Positions 43,259 to 51,353 of a stretch of DNA of 64,000 nt are shown here, piece after piece. The notes below the pieces were generated by a model. The model was not told the origin of the DNA. It ran no database searches and saw only the letters and a list, made by a program, of their open reading frames with translations. The first letter of the stretch is position 1. Each line of letters begins with the position of its first letter. The DNA comes from Colimorpha_A sp900556615 (GTDB lineage: Bacteria; Bacillota; Clostridia; Oscillospirales; CAG-272). A program made the position numbers and the translations under genes. The DNA lies in NCBI GenBank assembly GCA_963598415.1, contig CAVBUH010000041.1, positions 1-64,000 of the forward strand. Direction: 5' to 3'.

Positions 43259-44254
43259 ATGACTCGTCTTCCCGAACCTGTGCTTGAATTTTCACAGTAC
43301 ATGCTTGTCATAAAAGGGCGCTCCCAAAGAACGGTGGAACAATATGAAATCGATTTGATGCTTTTTTTTAAGTTTGTGAAATCAAAAAGAAACGGTCTTC
43401 CCACCTCTGGCGAGGACTTTGATTTGCTTACCATATATGAGCTTGATTATGATTTTGCCGGATCAGTGACAAGGTCCGAGGTGCTTGAATTTTTGAGCTT
43501 CGCCGCAATCGGCAGAGAAAATCAGGCAAGAACAAGGGCAAGAAAGCTCTCATCACTTAAATCCTTTTATCGATATTACTGCGGAACAATGATGCGTTTT
43601 AAGCAAAATCCTACCGATAATATCGATTCTCCCAAGTTACCCAAAAATTTGCCTAAGCATCTTAGTGCAGAAGAAAGTATAGAACTGCTCCGAACGGTGA
43701 GCGGAGACAGCGAAAACAAATTCAGAGAGCGGGACTATTGTATCATCACGCTTTTTCTCAATTGCGGTATGCGTCTTTCCGAACTTGTTGGGATAAATCT
43801 CGGAGACGTGGATAAAGATATGATGTCTCTGAGAGTTATCGGAAAGGGAGCAAAGGAGCGTGTCATCTATTTGAATGATTCCTGCCGATCCGCGTTAATT
43901 TCATATTTGAAAACAAGGGACAGGGAACCTATGCCGGGGCATAAGAACGCGCTGTTCCTGAGTTCAAGACATAAGCGGATAAGCAAGCAGATGGTTCAGG
44001 CGATGGTTTATAAATACCTTGACGCCGCCGGTTTTCATAATCGCGGTCTCTCCGTTCATAAACTAAGGCATACTGCCGCCACCTTAATGTATCAGACGGG
44101 CAACGTCGATATTCGGGTTTTAAAGGATATTCTCGGACATGAACAGCTTAACACGACTCAGATATACACCCATGTCAGCGACGAAGAAATGAGACGTGCT
44201 ATGACACAAAGTCCCCTTGCCGAGGTGACTGAGGATAAGCTCGGAAAAAAATAG
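43259..44254 (+). CDS. Tyrosine recombinase, XerC/XerD type
   Basis: Site-specific recombinase for chromosome-dimer resolution or integration. The N-terminal SAM-like DNA-binding domain (about 1-105) is followed by the catalytic domain. Catalytic residues: Arg in GMRLSELVG, Lys in GKGAKERV, HKLRHTAAT (His, Arg), GHEQLNTTQIYTH with the second His and the nucleophile Tyr. Length of 331 residues suits XerC/D. No mobile-element genes or att-like duplications flank it, so the Xer role is favoured over phage integration. Confidence 0.88.
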   Translation: MTRLPEPVLEFSQYMLVIKGRSQRTVEQYEIDLMLFFKFVKSKRNGLPTSGEDFDLLTIYELDYDFAGSVTRSEVLEFLSFAAIGRENQARTRARKLSSLKSFYRYYCGTMMRFKQNPTDNIDSPKLPKNLPKHLSAEESIELLRTVSGDSENKFRERDYCIITLFLNCGMRLSELVGINLGDVDKDMMSLRVIGKGAKERVIYLNDSCRSALISYLKTRDREPMPGHKNALFLSSRHKRISKQMVQAMVYKYLDAAGFHNRGLSVHKLRHTAATLMYQTGNVDIRVLKDILGHEQLNTTQIYTHVSDEEMRRAMTQSPLAEVTEDKLGKK

Positions 44255-44583
44255 AATTTTTTGCTGGGTTTGCCCTATGGAACGATTTATTCCTCACAAA
44301 GTACAGTTTTCTTCTAACTAATTTTTGGGTTTATAATGTACAATAAATACAGAAAGTATAAACAAATGAAAAATTGAGAGAAGGCTGATGACAGTGACTG
44401 TGAATTGCATCCATTTGTTAGAAGCCATCGGGAGTATTTCTGTAACGGAATCCGTTCAGCTTGTTGTCAGATTTTGGAATAGCATAACAGGTAATTAGGA
44501 GGACGAAAATGCCCTCCTTTTGTTTTGATTTTTGATTAAAATGTAAATTTTAGAGGGTTTTATCTTCACTTTGGTGCGATTTC
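44255..44583. other. Spacer with a possible short reading frame and terminator
   Basis: A frame from ATG 44388 to TAG 44498 encodes 36 residues (MTVTVNCIHLLEAIG start) with AGAAGG upstream. TTTATAATG near 44329-44337 could be a -10, and a GGAGG/CCTCC terminator follows directly at 44496-44524. A small peptide or small RNA is possible; nothing confirms either. Confidence 0.35.
44496..44524 (+). terminator. Terminator in the xer-hslO spacer
   Basis: AGGAGG (44497-44502) pairs with CCTCCT (44513-44518), followed by TTTTGTTTT. It ends the short transcript proposed upstream or the recombinase transcript. Confidence 0.7.
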
Positions 44584-44612
44584 TTGACATATAGTAAAAA
44601 ATGTGATATCAT
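44584..44612 (+). promoter_or_regulatory. Promoter of the 44656-hslO transcript
   Basis: TTGACA (44584-44589) and TATCAT (44607-44612) are 17 bases apart, about 45 bases before the start codon. Confidence 0.75.
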
Positions 44613-44655
44613 AAAGTAATATATATAATTATAAATTATTGAGGAGGAATAGCGA

Positions 44656-44967
44656 ATGGTAGAATATATATCGAACGGAGTCGCAGGCGACTATATCATA
44701 TATAAAGACAAACCGCTTGTCAGAAAAGACAATTTATATTGTTACGGCGATATGAGCGATGATTATGTCTTGTTTCTCATGGCTCTTACGAACAAAAAAA
44801 CAGAGTCCGGAAAGGAGATACCGGATCACATTCTTGCCCAAATTATCAGTACCGATCCGAAAAAATCTCCTTCTGAAAAACTCGAAAAACAATTTGAAAA
44901 AAACGGTCTTTACGATGCAATCGACATCGGGCTTATTTGGCTTGATAAGCTGAACAAAAAGAAATAA
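44656..44967 (+). CDS. Conserved hypothetical protein upstream of hslO
   Basis: A 103-residue soluble protein starting MVEYISNGVAGDYIIY, with a GAGGAGG ribosome-binding site and its stop one base before hslO. It is acidic-basic mixed, with a lysine-rich C-terminus and no known motif. Tight coupling with hslO and a shared promoter suggest it works in the same stress response, but the role is unknown. Confidence 0.8.
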   Translation: MVEYISNGVAGDYIIYKDKPLVRKDNLYCYGDMSDDYVLFLMALTNKKTESGKEIPDHILAQIISTDPKKSPSEKLEKQFEKNGLYDAIDIGLIWLDKLNKKK

Positions 44968-44968
44968 T

Positions 44969-45847
44969 ATGGGAAAGCTTGTAAGATCAATATCATCCGA
45001 TGGAACGGTTATGATGATGGCTGCTGATACAACCGATATTGTATCGGCGGCGCAGCAGATACACAAAACGTCAAAGGTGTGTTCCGCGGCGCTGGGCAGG
45101 CTTCTTACCGCCGCTTCCTTCATGGGGCAGATGATGAAGGAAGAACGGGGAAGTGTTACACTTCGTATAAACGGCGGCGGCTCTGCCGGTTCGGTGATTG
45201 CAGTTTCAGACAGCCTTGGGAATGTAAAAGGCTATGTGATGAATCCCGCAGCAGACCTTCCTCTCAATCAAAACGGAAAGCTTGATGTCGGAGGTGTTGT
45301 CGGGAAGGACGGTTACCTCAGTGTAATGAAGGATTTTGGTACAGGAGAACCTTATACCGGTCAGGTCCCGATTGTTTCCGGCGAAATTGCCGAGGATATT
45401 ACGTCATATTTTGCGGTGAGCGAACAGATACCTACGGTGTGTGCTCTCGGCGTATTGGTTAATACCGATAAAAGCATTGCCTGTTCCGGAGGCTTTATCA
45501 TCCAACTCCTCCCAGCCGCGGACGATGATACGATTTCACGCGTAGAAAGTTGTATTTCAGATTTTCGTTCTGTCACCTCAATGCTGTCGGAAGGTCTTAC
45601 TCCTGGAGAGATATGCCATACTGTACTTTCTGCCTTTGATATGGAGTTACTTGACGAATTTGCTATATCATATCAATGCGAGTGTACCAGAAGCAAAGTG
45701 GAAAAGGCCTTGCTATCGGCAGGCGCCGCAGAGCTTGACGATATGTCAAAGGATCCGATAACTTCCGTGCGGTGTCAGTTCTGCGGGGAGAAATATGACT
45801 TTTCGTCTGAGGATATCAGGCGGTTACTGATAAAGGCAACAAAATGA
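44969..45847 (+). CDS. hslO: Hsp33 redox-regulated chaperone
   Basis: Holdase chaperone activated by oxidation and unfolding. The C-terminal zinc switch has the CxC-CxxC set: CECTRSKVEKALL and VRCQFCGEKY. The N-terminal globular domain contains GRLLTAASFMGQMM and the GVLVNTDKS region. It starts one base after the preceding gene. The expected switch is zinc release with disulphide formation under oxidative stress, useful in an anaerobe. Confidence 0.95.
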   Translation: MGKLVRSISSDGTVMMMAADTTDIVSAAQQIHKTSKVCSAALGRLLTAASFMGQMMKEERGSVTLRINGGGSAGSVIAVSDSLGNVKGYVMNPAADLPLNQNGKLDVGGVVGKDGYLSVMKDFGTGEPYTGQVPIVSGEIAEDITSYFAVSEQIPTVCALGVLVNTDKSIACSGGFIIQLLPAADDDTISRVESCISDFRSVTSMLSEGLTPGEICHTVLSAFDMELLDEFAISYQCECTRSKVEKALLSAGAAELDDMSKDPITSVRCQFCGEKYDFSSEDIRRLLIKATK

Positions 45848-45849
45848 TA

Positions 45850-45889
45850 ATAACCGGCGCGCTATCTGAGAGGATAGGTTGCCGGTTAT
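45850..45889 (+). terminator. Terminator of hslO
   Basis: ATAACCGGC (45850-45858) and GCCGGTTAT (45881-45889) form a 9-bp stem, followed by TTCTTTTC. Confidence 0.75.
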
Positions 45890-46616
45890 TCTTTTCTATC
45901 TTTTTAAAGGATTTATATCCGATATATGTTGAACATTGCATTATAAAAAATAATCACGGTATTTAAATAGTATTTCTGGCTAAGATAGAAATAATTTAGA
46001 AAGCACACTAAATTCGTTCGGGTGAATAGCATAGGATATGCTTGACTTGTATGGGATCGACAATTGTTGTTTTACACTTCGATTCTCCTCCAAATACCAG
46101 AGTTCCGGTTTGGTTTTCTTCAGATCGCATGAGACGGTTCCTACTGTTTGTACTGCCGCTTTGGTAGGGGAAGAAAATTCAAATGTATCAAAAGCGATTT
46201 TGTGTTTGCCATTTTATAGACTTTACGTGCGATTAAAGGGCAACTTTTTTGTGTAAAATCTTTTTTTGAGGAACGTCGAGGCAGAATTTCGAAGCAATGT
46301 ATAATAGTTTTTAAACTCGGTGTTCAGATTTTAAAATTTTTACGAAGGTATTTTTAGATGATTTCGGTTTAGTGTTTTTTATTGCTGTTGAGTATATTTT
46401 CCGTTGTTCGTATGGATACCCTCTGCAATGAAACAGGATTTGGCTTCTGCGTTATCTCGACTGTGAGAGCATATGTTTTAAATCTGCTGTTTTGGCTGTG
46501 AGAGAGCGTAGCTGTAAACTTCCGATATTACTGAGCAGATGACTTCCGTCGATTAATTAAACTATATGAAATCTGATTATTTTAGAATTCATATCGCTTT
46601 TTTGACAGCATGAAAA
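45890..46616. other. Gene-free region between hslO and the NERD gene
   Basis: About 0.7 kb with no supported gene. The longest open frame (46038-46256, 72 residues) has no ribosome-binding site and unlikely composition. The region is AT-rich with several stop codons in each frame and may be degraded sequence. No RNA-like fold was recognised apart from a small CCTAC/GTAGG hairpin near 46139-46168. Confidence 0.5.
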
Positions 46617-46644
46617 AATCCCACTCCGAAATCAGAGCGGGATT
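46617..46644 (-). terminator. Terminator of the fadD-acp-NERD operon
   Basis: AATCCCACTC and GAGCGGGATT form a stem with one mismatch, and on the minus strand TTTTTT follows. It lies about 105 bases after the NERD stop. Confidence 0.75.
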
Positions 46645-46749
46645 CATTATATCAGTATTTTAACAGTTTGAAATCTTCCTTTCACGGTATGACGCAACAT
46701 TTCAAACGACTTCTGGAAAAATATAAATGGTACTTCTTATAATTATTAT

Positions 46750-47409
46750 TTAGGCATCCATTTGACGTTTTGCAGAAGAGGGAAGATATTTTCTGATTGC
46801 AGCTACTGCATTTGATATTTCATTTTGGCTGAGAAATTTGTTTCTGTTCATATCGCGAAGTGCTTCTATGAGATAATCAGATGTCAAAAGCTTTTCGGAA
46901 CGATTTCGGAAAGTGACTTTCCGACCGGAAAAGACGACGATATTATATAAGGGAACATTATATACATTTTCACGCTTAAGAATTTCTTTCACTGTTCGGA
47001 TTCCGCCGATATTCTGTTCAAAGGGATTGGGAATCTCGGTAGTGCCGTTCTGATTTCTTACAAGCCAATTTCCGGTTTTAGGATTGTCGATCATACCGGA
47101 AATATTTTTTACCCGAATTACAAACACTCCTCCACGCTCAACAAGTATAATATCGGCGGGAATGCGGCGTACAACAGAGCCGTCGGGCAAAAAGTCAGGA
47201 AGCAGAACGCGCTTGAAAAGCCGTCCTTTCGGGAAGTAAGTGCGGAGAAGATCGTAAACAAAATCACCGTTTCTTTTCCCATTATTTAAGAGTTTTTCTG
47301 CCATGGAACGGGTTCTGAGATAGTGAATGATTACGGCAATAACAACAAGAACAAGCAGAATTGCAGTCACAGTTGAAAGCGTTATAAGAAATTTAACATA
47401 CTTCTCCAA
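46750..47409 (-). CDS. NERD-domain membrane protein
   Basis: One N-terminal membrane helix (about 7-29, LITLSTVTAILLVLVVIAVIIHY), a short linker, then a nuclease-related (NERD) domain. NERD features include RVLLPDFLPDGSVVRRIPADIILVER, GVFVIRVKNISG and GNWLVRN. Asp and Lys residues at these positions match the endonuclease-like fold, but activity is not established. Third gene of the acyl-CoA synthetase-ACP operon, 42 bases after acp. Confidence 0.85.
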   Translation of the reverse strand: MEKYVKFLITLSTVTAILLVLVVIAVIIHYLRTRSMAEKLLNNGKRNGDFVYDLLRTYFPKGRLFKRVLLPDFLPDGSVVRRIPADIILVERGGVFVIRVKNISGMIDNPKTGNWLVRNQNGTTEIPNPFEQNIGGIRTVKEILKRENVYNVPLYNIVVFSGRKVTFRNRSEKLLTSDYLIEALRDMNRNKFLSQNEISNAVAAIRKYLPSSAKRQMDA

Positions 47410-47451
47410 GTTATCACACTTCCTTTGTTTTAAAATTAACGCAGATTTTGA

Positions 47452-47679
47452 TTATTTTGTGTTTTCCTCAAGATAAGAGACGACATCACCGACGGTGATA
47501 AACTTATGAATATCATCATCTTTTACCTCGATCCCAAACTTTTCCTCACAGAGAAGGATGAGATCTGCAAGCTCAAGAGAATTGATCCCCAAGTCATTTA
47601 TAAGCTCTGCTTCAGGCTTTATGTCGTCGGCATTGACAGCAAGATCGTTTACAAGCATTTCTTTAACTTTTTCAAACAT
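47452..47679 (-). CDS. Acyl carrier protein
   Basis: A 75-residue carrier: DLGINSLELADLI holds the phosphopantetheine serine Ser34. The residue before it is Asn33 where housekeeping ACPs have Asp. The acidic helix II (LCEEKFGIEVKDDD) is intact. It is 30 bases after an acyl-CoA synthetase and 42 before the NERD protein. As a second, non-housekeeping ACP it probably works with the neighbouring ligase. Confidence 0.9.
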   Translation of the reverse strand: MFEKVKEMLVNDLAVNADDIKPEAELINDLGINSLELADLILLCEEKFGIEVKDDDIHKFITVGDVVSYLEENTK

Positions 47680-47709
47680 GGATGGTGTTCCTCCGAAAAT
47701 AATAATATA

Positions 47710-49410
47710 TTATTTTACAAGAAATCTTTTGATCTTTCTTGTAGTTGTTTTTTCAAATTCCGTTTCACGTATTTCGGTATCGCGTACCTGTTTATAAACG
47801 GGAAGGGATTTATTGATTTCTGTTACAACATTTTTAACAGCTTCAAATACTTCTTCTTTAGATTTTTCTTTTGAAAAATCGGGATTTGGATAGATAACGG
47901 CAGTAATTACAGTTTCTCCCGAGGCGTTCGGACGACCGATAACAACGCTCTCAGCAATGATATCCGATCTTTCGGAAAGATGCTCTTCGATTTCTTCTGG
48001 GAATATGTTTTTACCGTTACTGAGAATAATTACATTTTTTTTGCGTCCGGTAATATATATGTACTGATCCTTGTCCATATAACCGATATCGCCGGTTCTG
48101 AACCAGCCGTCATCGGTAAAGACTTCCTTTGTTGCTTCGGGATTTTTATAATAACCCAACATTACGTTATCTCCCTTGACAACAATTTCTCCCGTTTCCT
48201 CTCCGGGTTGTTTGTCTATTCTTACCTGACAGCATTCGACGGCAGGACCAACTGAATGGGCGCGTTCTTCTCCAAGACGATTTACCGCAACAAGGGGAGA
48301 ACATTCTGTAATACCATATCCTTCCAGAATATAGATTCCGAAGCTGCGGAAGTCCTTAATAATCTCTGACCGCATCGGAGCGCCTCCGACCACAATATGC
48401 TTTAGATTTCCTCCGAGCGCGCCGGTGATTTGAGAGAAGAATTTCGGGCGCATATCCACCCCTATTTTGAGAAGGGCGTCGCTGATTTTCATGAGAAGTC
48501 TAACCTGTTTACGCATTCCCTTCTTGTCGATTTCCGACCAGATTTTCTTGTACATTGTTTCAACGTAAAGGGGGACGAGCATAAGCGCATTCGGCTTATA
48601 TTTTGCGAAATTGCGAAGGACGTTCTTGATGCTGTCATTAATGACCATGGTGGCGCCGAGGTTTTGTATAGCAAGCTGACCGCAGGTTATTTCATAAGAG
48701 TGATTCATGGGCAGACAGTCAACAAATACGTTGTTCTTATTAAATTGCGTCATAGACTGATCCGACCCGTTGGTAGCGGCAACAAAATTTTTGTGTGTCA
48801 GCATGACTCCTTTGCTTGTGCCGGTAGTTCCTGAGGTAAAAAGGATGGCGGCGAGATGTTCAAGTTCCGGTTCGATATCGGTAAAGGAGGTGTTTCCGTT
48901 TTCATAGAGCCTTCTTCCGGTTTCAAGCAATTCATTGAACGCTATAACATGATTTTTAGAGCAATCCTCGGTCCAATCCATAATCGGAATAAAATATTTA
49001 ACGGTCGGGAGCTTGTCTATATGATTGATAAGCCTTTTGTTGAAGTTTTCTGTATAAATAACGGCGCTGACCTCAGCGATATTCATAAAATCTATCAGTG
49101 CGTCGTCGTGAAGATCTTTGTCAAGAGGAACAATCGTGCCGTTTGAAGAGATGACGGAAAAAAAAGATGTCATATACGAAGGATGCGTATCGCCCACAAC
49201 GGCAATATTTTTTCCAGCAAGACCGAGCTCACACAGCGCCGTACCGAACCACAGAATGCGTTCGTAATTCTCTTTGTATGAAAGACGTTTTTCCTGTTTG
49301 TTTTCCTGATAAATATATATATCCTTGTCTCCAAAGTTTTCAGCGCCTGTACGGACTAATTGAAGTAAATCCGTTACAATTTTCGGAGTAAGGCTTTCGT
49401 TTTTTTTCAT
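47710..49410 (-). CDS. Long-chain fatty-acyl-CoA/ACP ligase (AMP-dependent)
   Basis: ANL-family ligase of 566 residues. Motifs: LAAILFTSGTTGTSKGVMLTHKN (P-loop), EGYGITECSPLVA, WFRTGDIGYMD and the hinge GRKKNVIILSNGKN. With its own carrier protein following in the operon, it may load fatty acids onto that ACP (an AasS-like activity) instead of CoA. TTG/ATG start at 49410 has a weak site; the promoter at 49461-49489 is strong. Membrane association through the NERD partner is possible. Confidence 0.9.
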   Translation of the reverse strand: MKKNESLTPKIVTDLLQLVRTGAENFGDKDIYIYQENKQEKRLSYKENYERILWFGTALCELGLAGKNIAVVGDTHPSYMTSFFSVISSNGTIVPLDKDLHDDALIDFMNIAEVSAVIYTENFNKRLINHIDKLPTVKYFIPIMDWTEDCSKNHVIAFNELLETGRRLYENGNTSFTDIEPELEHLAAILFTSGTTGTSKGVMLTHKNFVAATNGSDQSMTQFNKNNVFVDCLPMNHSYEITCGQLAIQNLGATMVINDSIKNVLRNFAKYKPNALMLVPLYVETMYKKIWSEIDKKGMRKQVRLLMKISDALLKIGVDMRPKFFSQITGALGGNLKHIVVGGAPMRSEIIKDFRSFGIYILEGYGITECSPLVAVNRLGEERAHSVGPAVECCQVRIDKQPGEETGEIVVKGDNVMLGYYKNPEATKEVFTDDGWFRTGDIGYMDKDQYIYITGRKKNVIILSNGKNIFPEEIEEHLSERSDIIAESVVIGRPNASGETVITAVIYPNPDFSKEKSKEEVFEAVKNVVTEINKSLPVYKQVRDTEIRETEFEKTTTRKIKRFLVK

Positions 49411-49460
49411 TTCAGTATTTACCCCCAGATCAATTGTTATGTTATATTACCATCTATACA

Positions 49461-49489
49461 ATTATATATTATTGAAAGGTATTTGTCAA
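49461..49489 (-). promoter_or_regulatory. Consensus promoter of the acyl-ligase operon
   Basis: On the minus strand TTGACA (49489-49484) and TATAAT (49466-49461) are 17 bases apart. Confidence 0.85.
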
Positions 49490-49936
49490 TATAATAAAAT
49501 ATAATAATAAAAGTCACTTTCACCTTTCGCATCGATGAAAGTACGGTTTCTTAAATTTTTGTCCAATACTGTATGGGCAGTTATCCGTGACATACAATTG
49601 CCGGATAAATTATCATTTATTGCTGTTTTAATCTACACCGGGGCAATGGCTTGATCATAATAACTGATATTAAAACAACAGCGTAAATAAGTTATAAGCC
49701 AAAATACTTGTACCATGGAGCTGACTTTATAGTATCTTAATATCACGAAATAAAAACATTTCATGCATAAAATACTGTTTTTTTATATTATCAGCCATAT
49801 TATAGCCAATTTTCAGCTTCAATCTATGATTCGTTAAATTGTTATAATTCAAACCATCAATACAAAAAGGTAAAAAGACTATCATTAGAATGATATCGGA
49901 AGTATCATACATTAATGTAGAAAACAGACCAAAATA
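49490..49936. other. Gene-free region upstream of the acyl-ligase operon
   Basis: About 450 bases of AT-rich sequence with no supported gene. An open frame at 49727-49978 on the minus strand reads through the msmK-type terminator and lacks a start site. Confidence 0.5.
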
Positions 49937-49963
49937 CCGCTGACCTTTATGAAAGGTCAGCGG
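49937..49963 (-). terminator. Terminator of the sugar ABC ATPase gene
   Basis: CCGCTGACCTTT (49937-49948) and AAAGGTCAGCGG (49952-49963) form a perfect 12-bp stem with a 3-base loop. Confidence 0.8.
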
Positions 49964-49978
49964 CAACTTGAAATTCAA

Positions 49979-51109
49979 TCAGTGAGCGATACACTTTTCG
50001 GTGTCTTTGTCAAAGATATGAATTTTGGAGGCTTCAAGAGCGATCTTGATATCGTCGCCGGTTCTTGCCTGTGAGCGCGGTGAAACACGTGCTACAAGCG
50101 TTTGAGGAGTATGAGGATCGATACCATCGGTAGAAATATAAAGATATATTTCAGAGCCCATAAGCTCGGTAACATCAACATGTGCATCAATAACAGAATC
50201 GGTCATCGTACTGATTGCAAGCGGTTCATCTTTAAGACACTCGGGACGGATACCTGCAATGACTTCCTTTCCGATGTAATCGGCAAGAGCGGGATCCGAA
50301 GCTTTTTCAGCCGGAAGCTTGATTTCGTTCTTCCCGAATACGGCATAAAGGTCAGAACCGTTCTTTTTAAGGGTGCAGTCGATAAAGTTCATCTGCGGAG
50401 TTCCGATAAAGCCAGCAACAAAGATATTGGTGGGATAATCGTAAAGGTTTTGCGGAGTGTCAACCTGCTGAATAAGTCCGTCTTTCATAACGACAATACG
50501 GGAAGCCATAGTCATAGCTTCAACCTGATCATGTGTTACATATACAAAAGTAGTGCCGAGTCTTTGATGAATCTTGGTAAGCTCTGTTCTCATTGCCGCA
50601 CGAAGCTTAGCGTCCAAATTGGAGAGCGGCTCGTCAAGAAGGAATACCTTCGGTTCGCGGACGATTGCACGACCGAGCGCGACACGTTGCTTCTGACCTC
50701 CGGAAAGTGCCTTCGGACGTCTGTCAAGAAGATGTGATATGTCAAGGATGCGGGCGGCTTCTTCAACCTTACGCTTAATTTCCTCTTTGGAAACCTTGCG
50801 AAGCTTAAGACCGAATGCCATATTGTCAAAAACAGTCATATGAGGATACAGAGCATAGTTCTGGAAAACCATTGCTATATCTCTGTCTTTAGGAGCGACA
50901 TCATTGATAAGACGGTCGCCTATGAAAAGCTCACCCTCTGTGATTTCCTCGAGACCGGCGATCATACGAAGCGTTGTGGATTTTCCGCAACCGGAAGGTC
51001 CTACAAAAATAATGAATTCTTTATCTCTGACTTCGAGACAAAAATCCGAAACGGCGGTAACTCCACCAGGATATTTCTTATAAATGTGTTTAAATGAAAG
51101 ACTTGCCAT
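49979..51109 (-). CDS. ugpC: Sugar ABC transporter ATP-binding protein (MsmK/UgpC type)
   Basis: ATPase shared by several carbohydrate ABC importers. Walker A GPSGCGKSTT, Q-loop FQNYALYPHM, signature LSGGQKQRVALGRA, Walker B VFLLDEPLSNLD and the H-loop VTHDQVEA are all present. The C-terminal OB-type regulatory domain (about 240-376) is typical of the multi-sugar group. It stands alone; permease and binding-protein genes are elsewhere, such as the solute-binding lipoprotein starting at 63506. ATG 51109 follows AGGAGG. Confidence 0.95.
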   Translation of the reverse strand: MASLSFKHIYKKYPGGVTAVSDFCLEVRDKEFIIFVGPSGCGKSTTLRMIAGLEEITEGELFIGDRLINDVAPKDRDIAMVFQNYALYPHMTVFDNMAFGLKLRKVSKEEIKRKVEEAARILDISHLLDRRPKALSGGQKQRVALGRAIVREPKVFLLDEPLSNLDAKLRAAMRTELTKIHQRLGTTFVYVTHDQVEAMTMASRIVVMKDGLIQQVDTPQNLYDYPTNIFVAGFIGTPQMNFIDCTLKKNGSDLYAVFGKNEIKLPAEKASDPALADYIGKEVIAGIRPECLKDEPLAISTMTDSVIDAHVDVTELMGSEIYLYISTDGIDPHTPQTLVARVSPRSQARTGDDIKIALEASKIHIFDKDTEKCIAH

Positions 51110-51353
51110 ATTAATCCTCCTGAAATATTTGTGTGCGGCAGACAGCGAAATGCAGGGTTTTCCGTCAAATTATGCGGAAAACAAATACCGCAACATTACA
51201 TTTTGCTTTACTATTTTACCAAATTCGAAAAGAAATTTAAAGGGGTTAAATCTCCAAAATTTAAGTAAAGTGTTTGTGCGATTTGTACAAGATTTGATGC
51301 TGATTATTGAATACTGACATGAAACGGCGAGAAAATCTCTAATATATTAAAAA

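Noticed and set aside
43259..44254. Tyrosine recombinase as integrase of a genomic island
   Set aside because: No att-like duplication, tRNA, excisionase or cargo genes nearby; the neighbours are housekeeping genes, which favours an Xer role.
46038..46256. 72-codon frame between hslO and the NERD gene
   Set aside because: No start site, poor composition, isolated in decayed sequence.
49727..49978. 83-codon frame on the minus strand after the ABC ATPase
   Set aside because: It begins inside the terminator stem of the ATPase gene and has no site.
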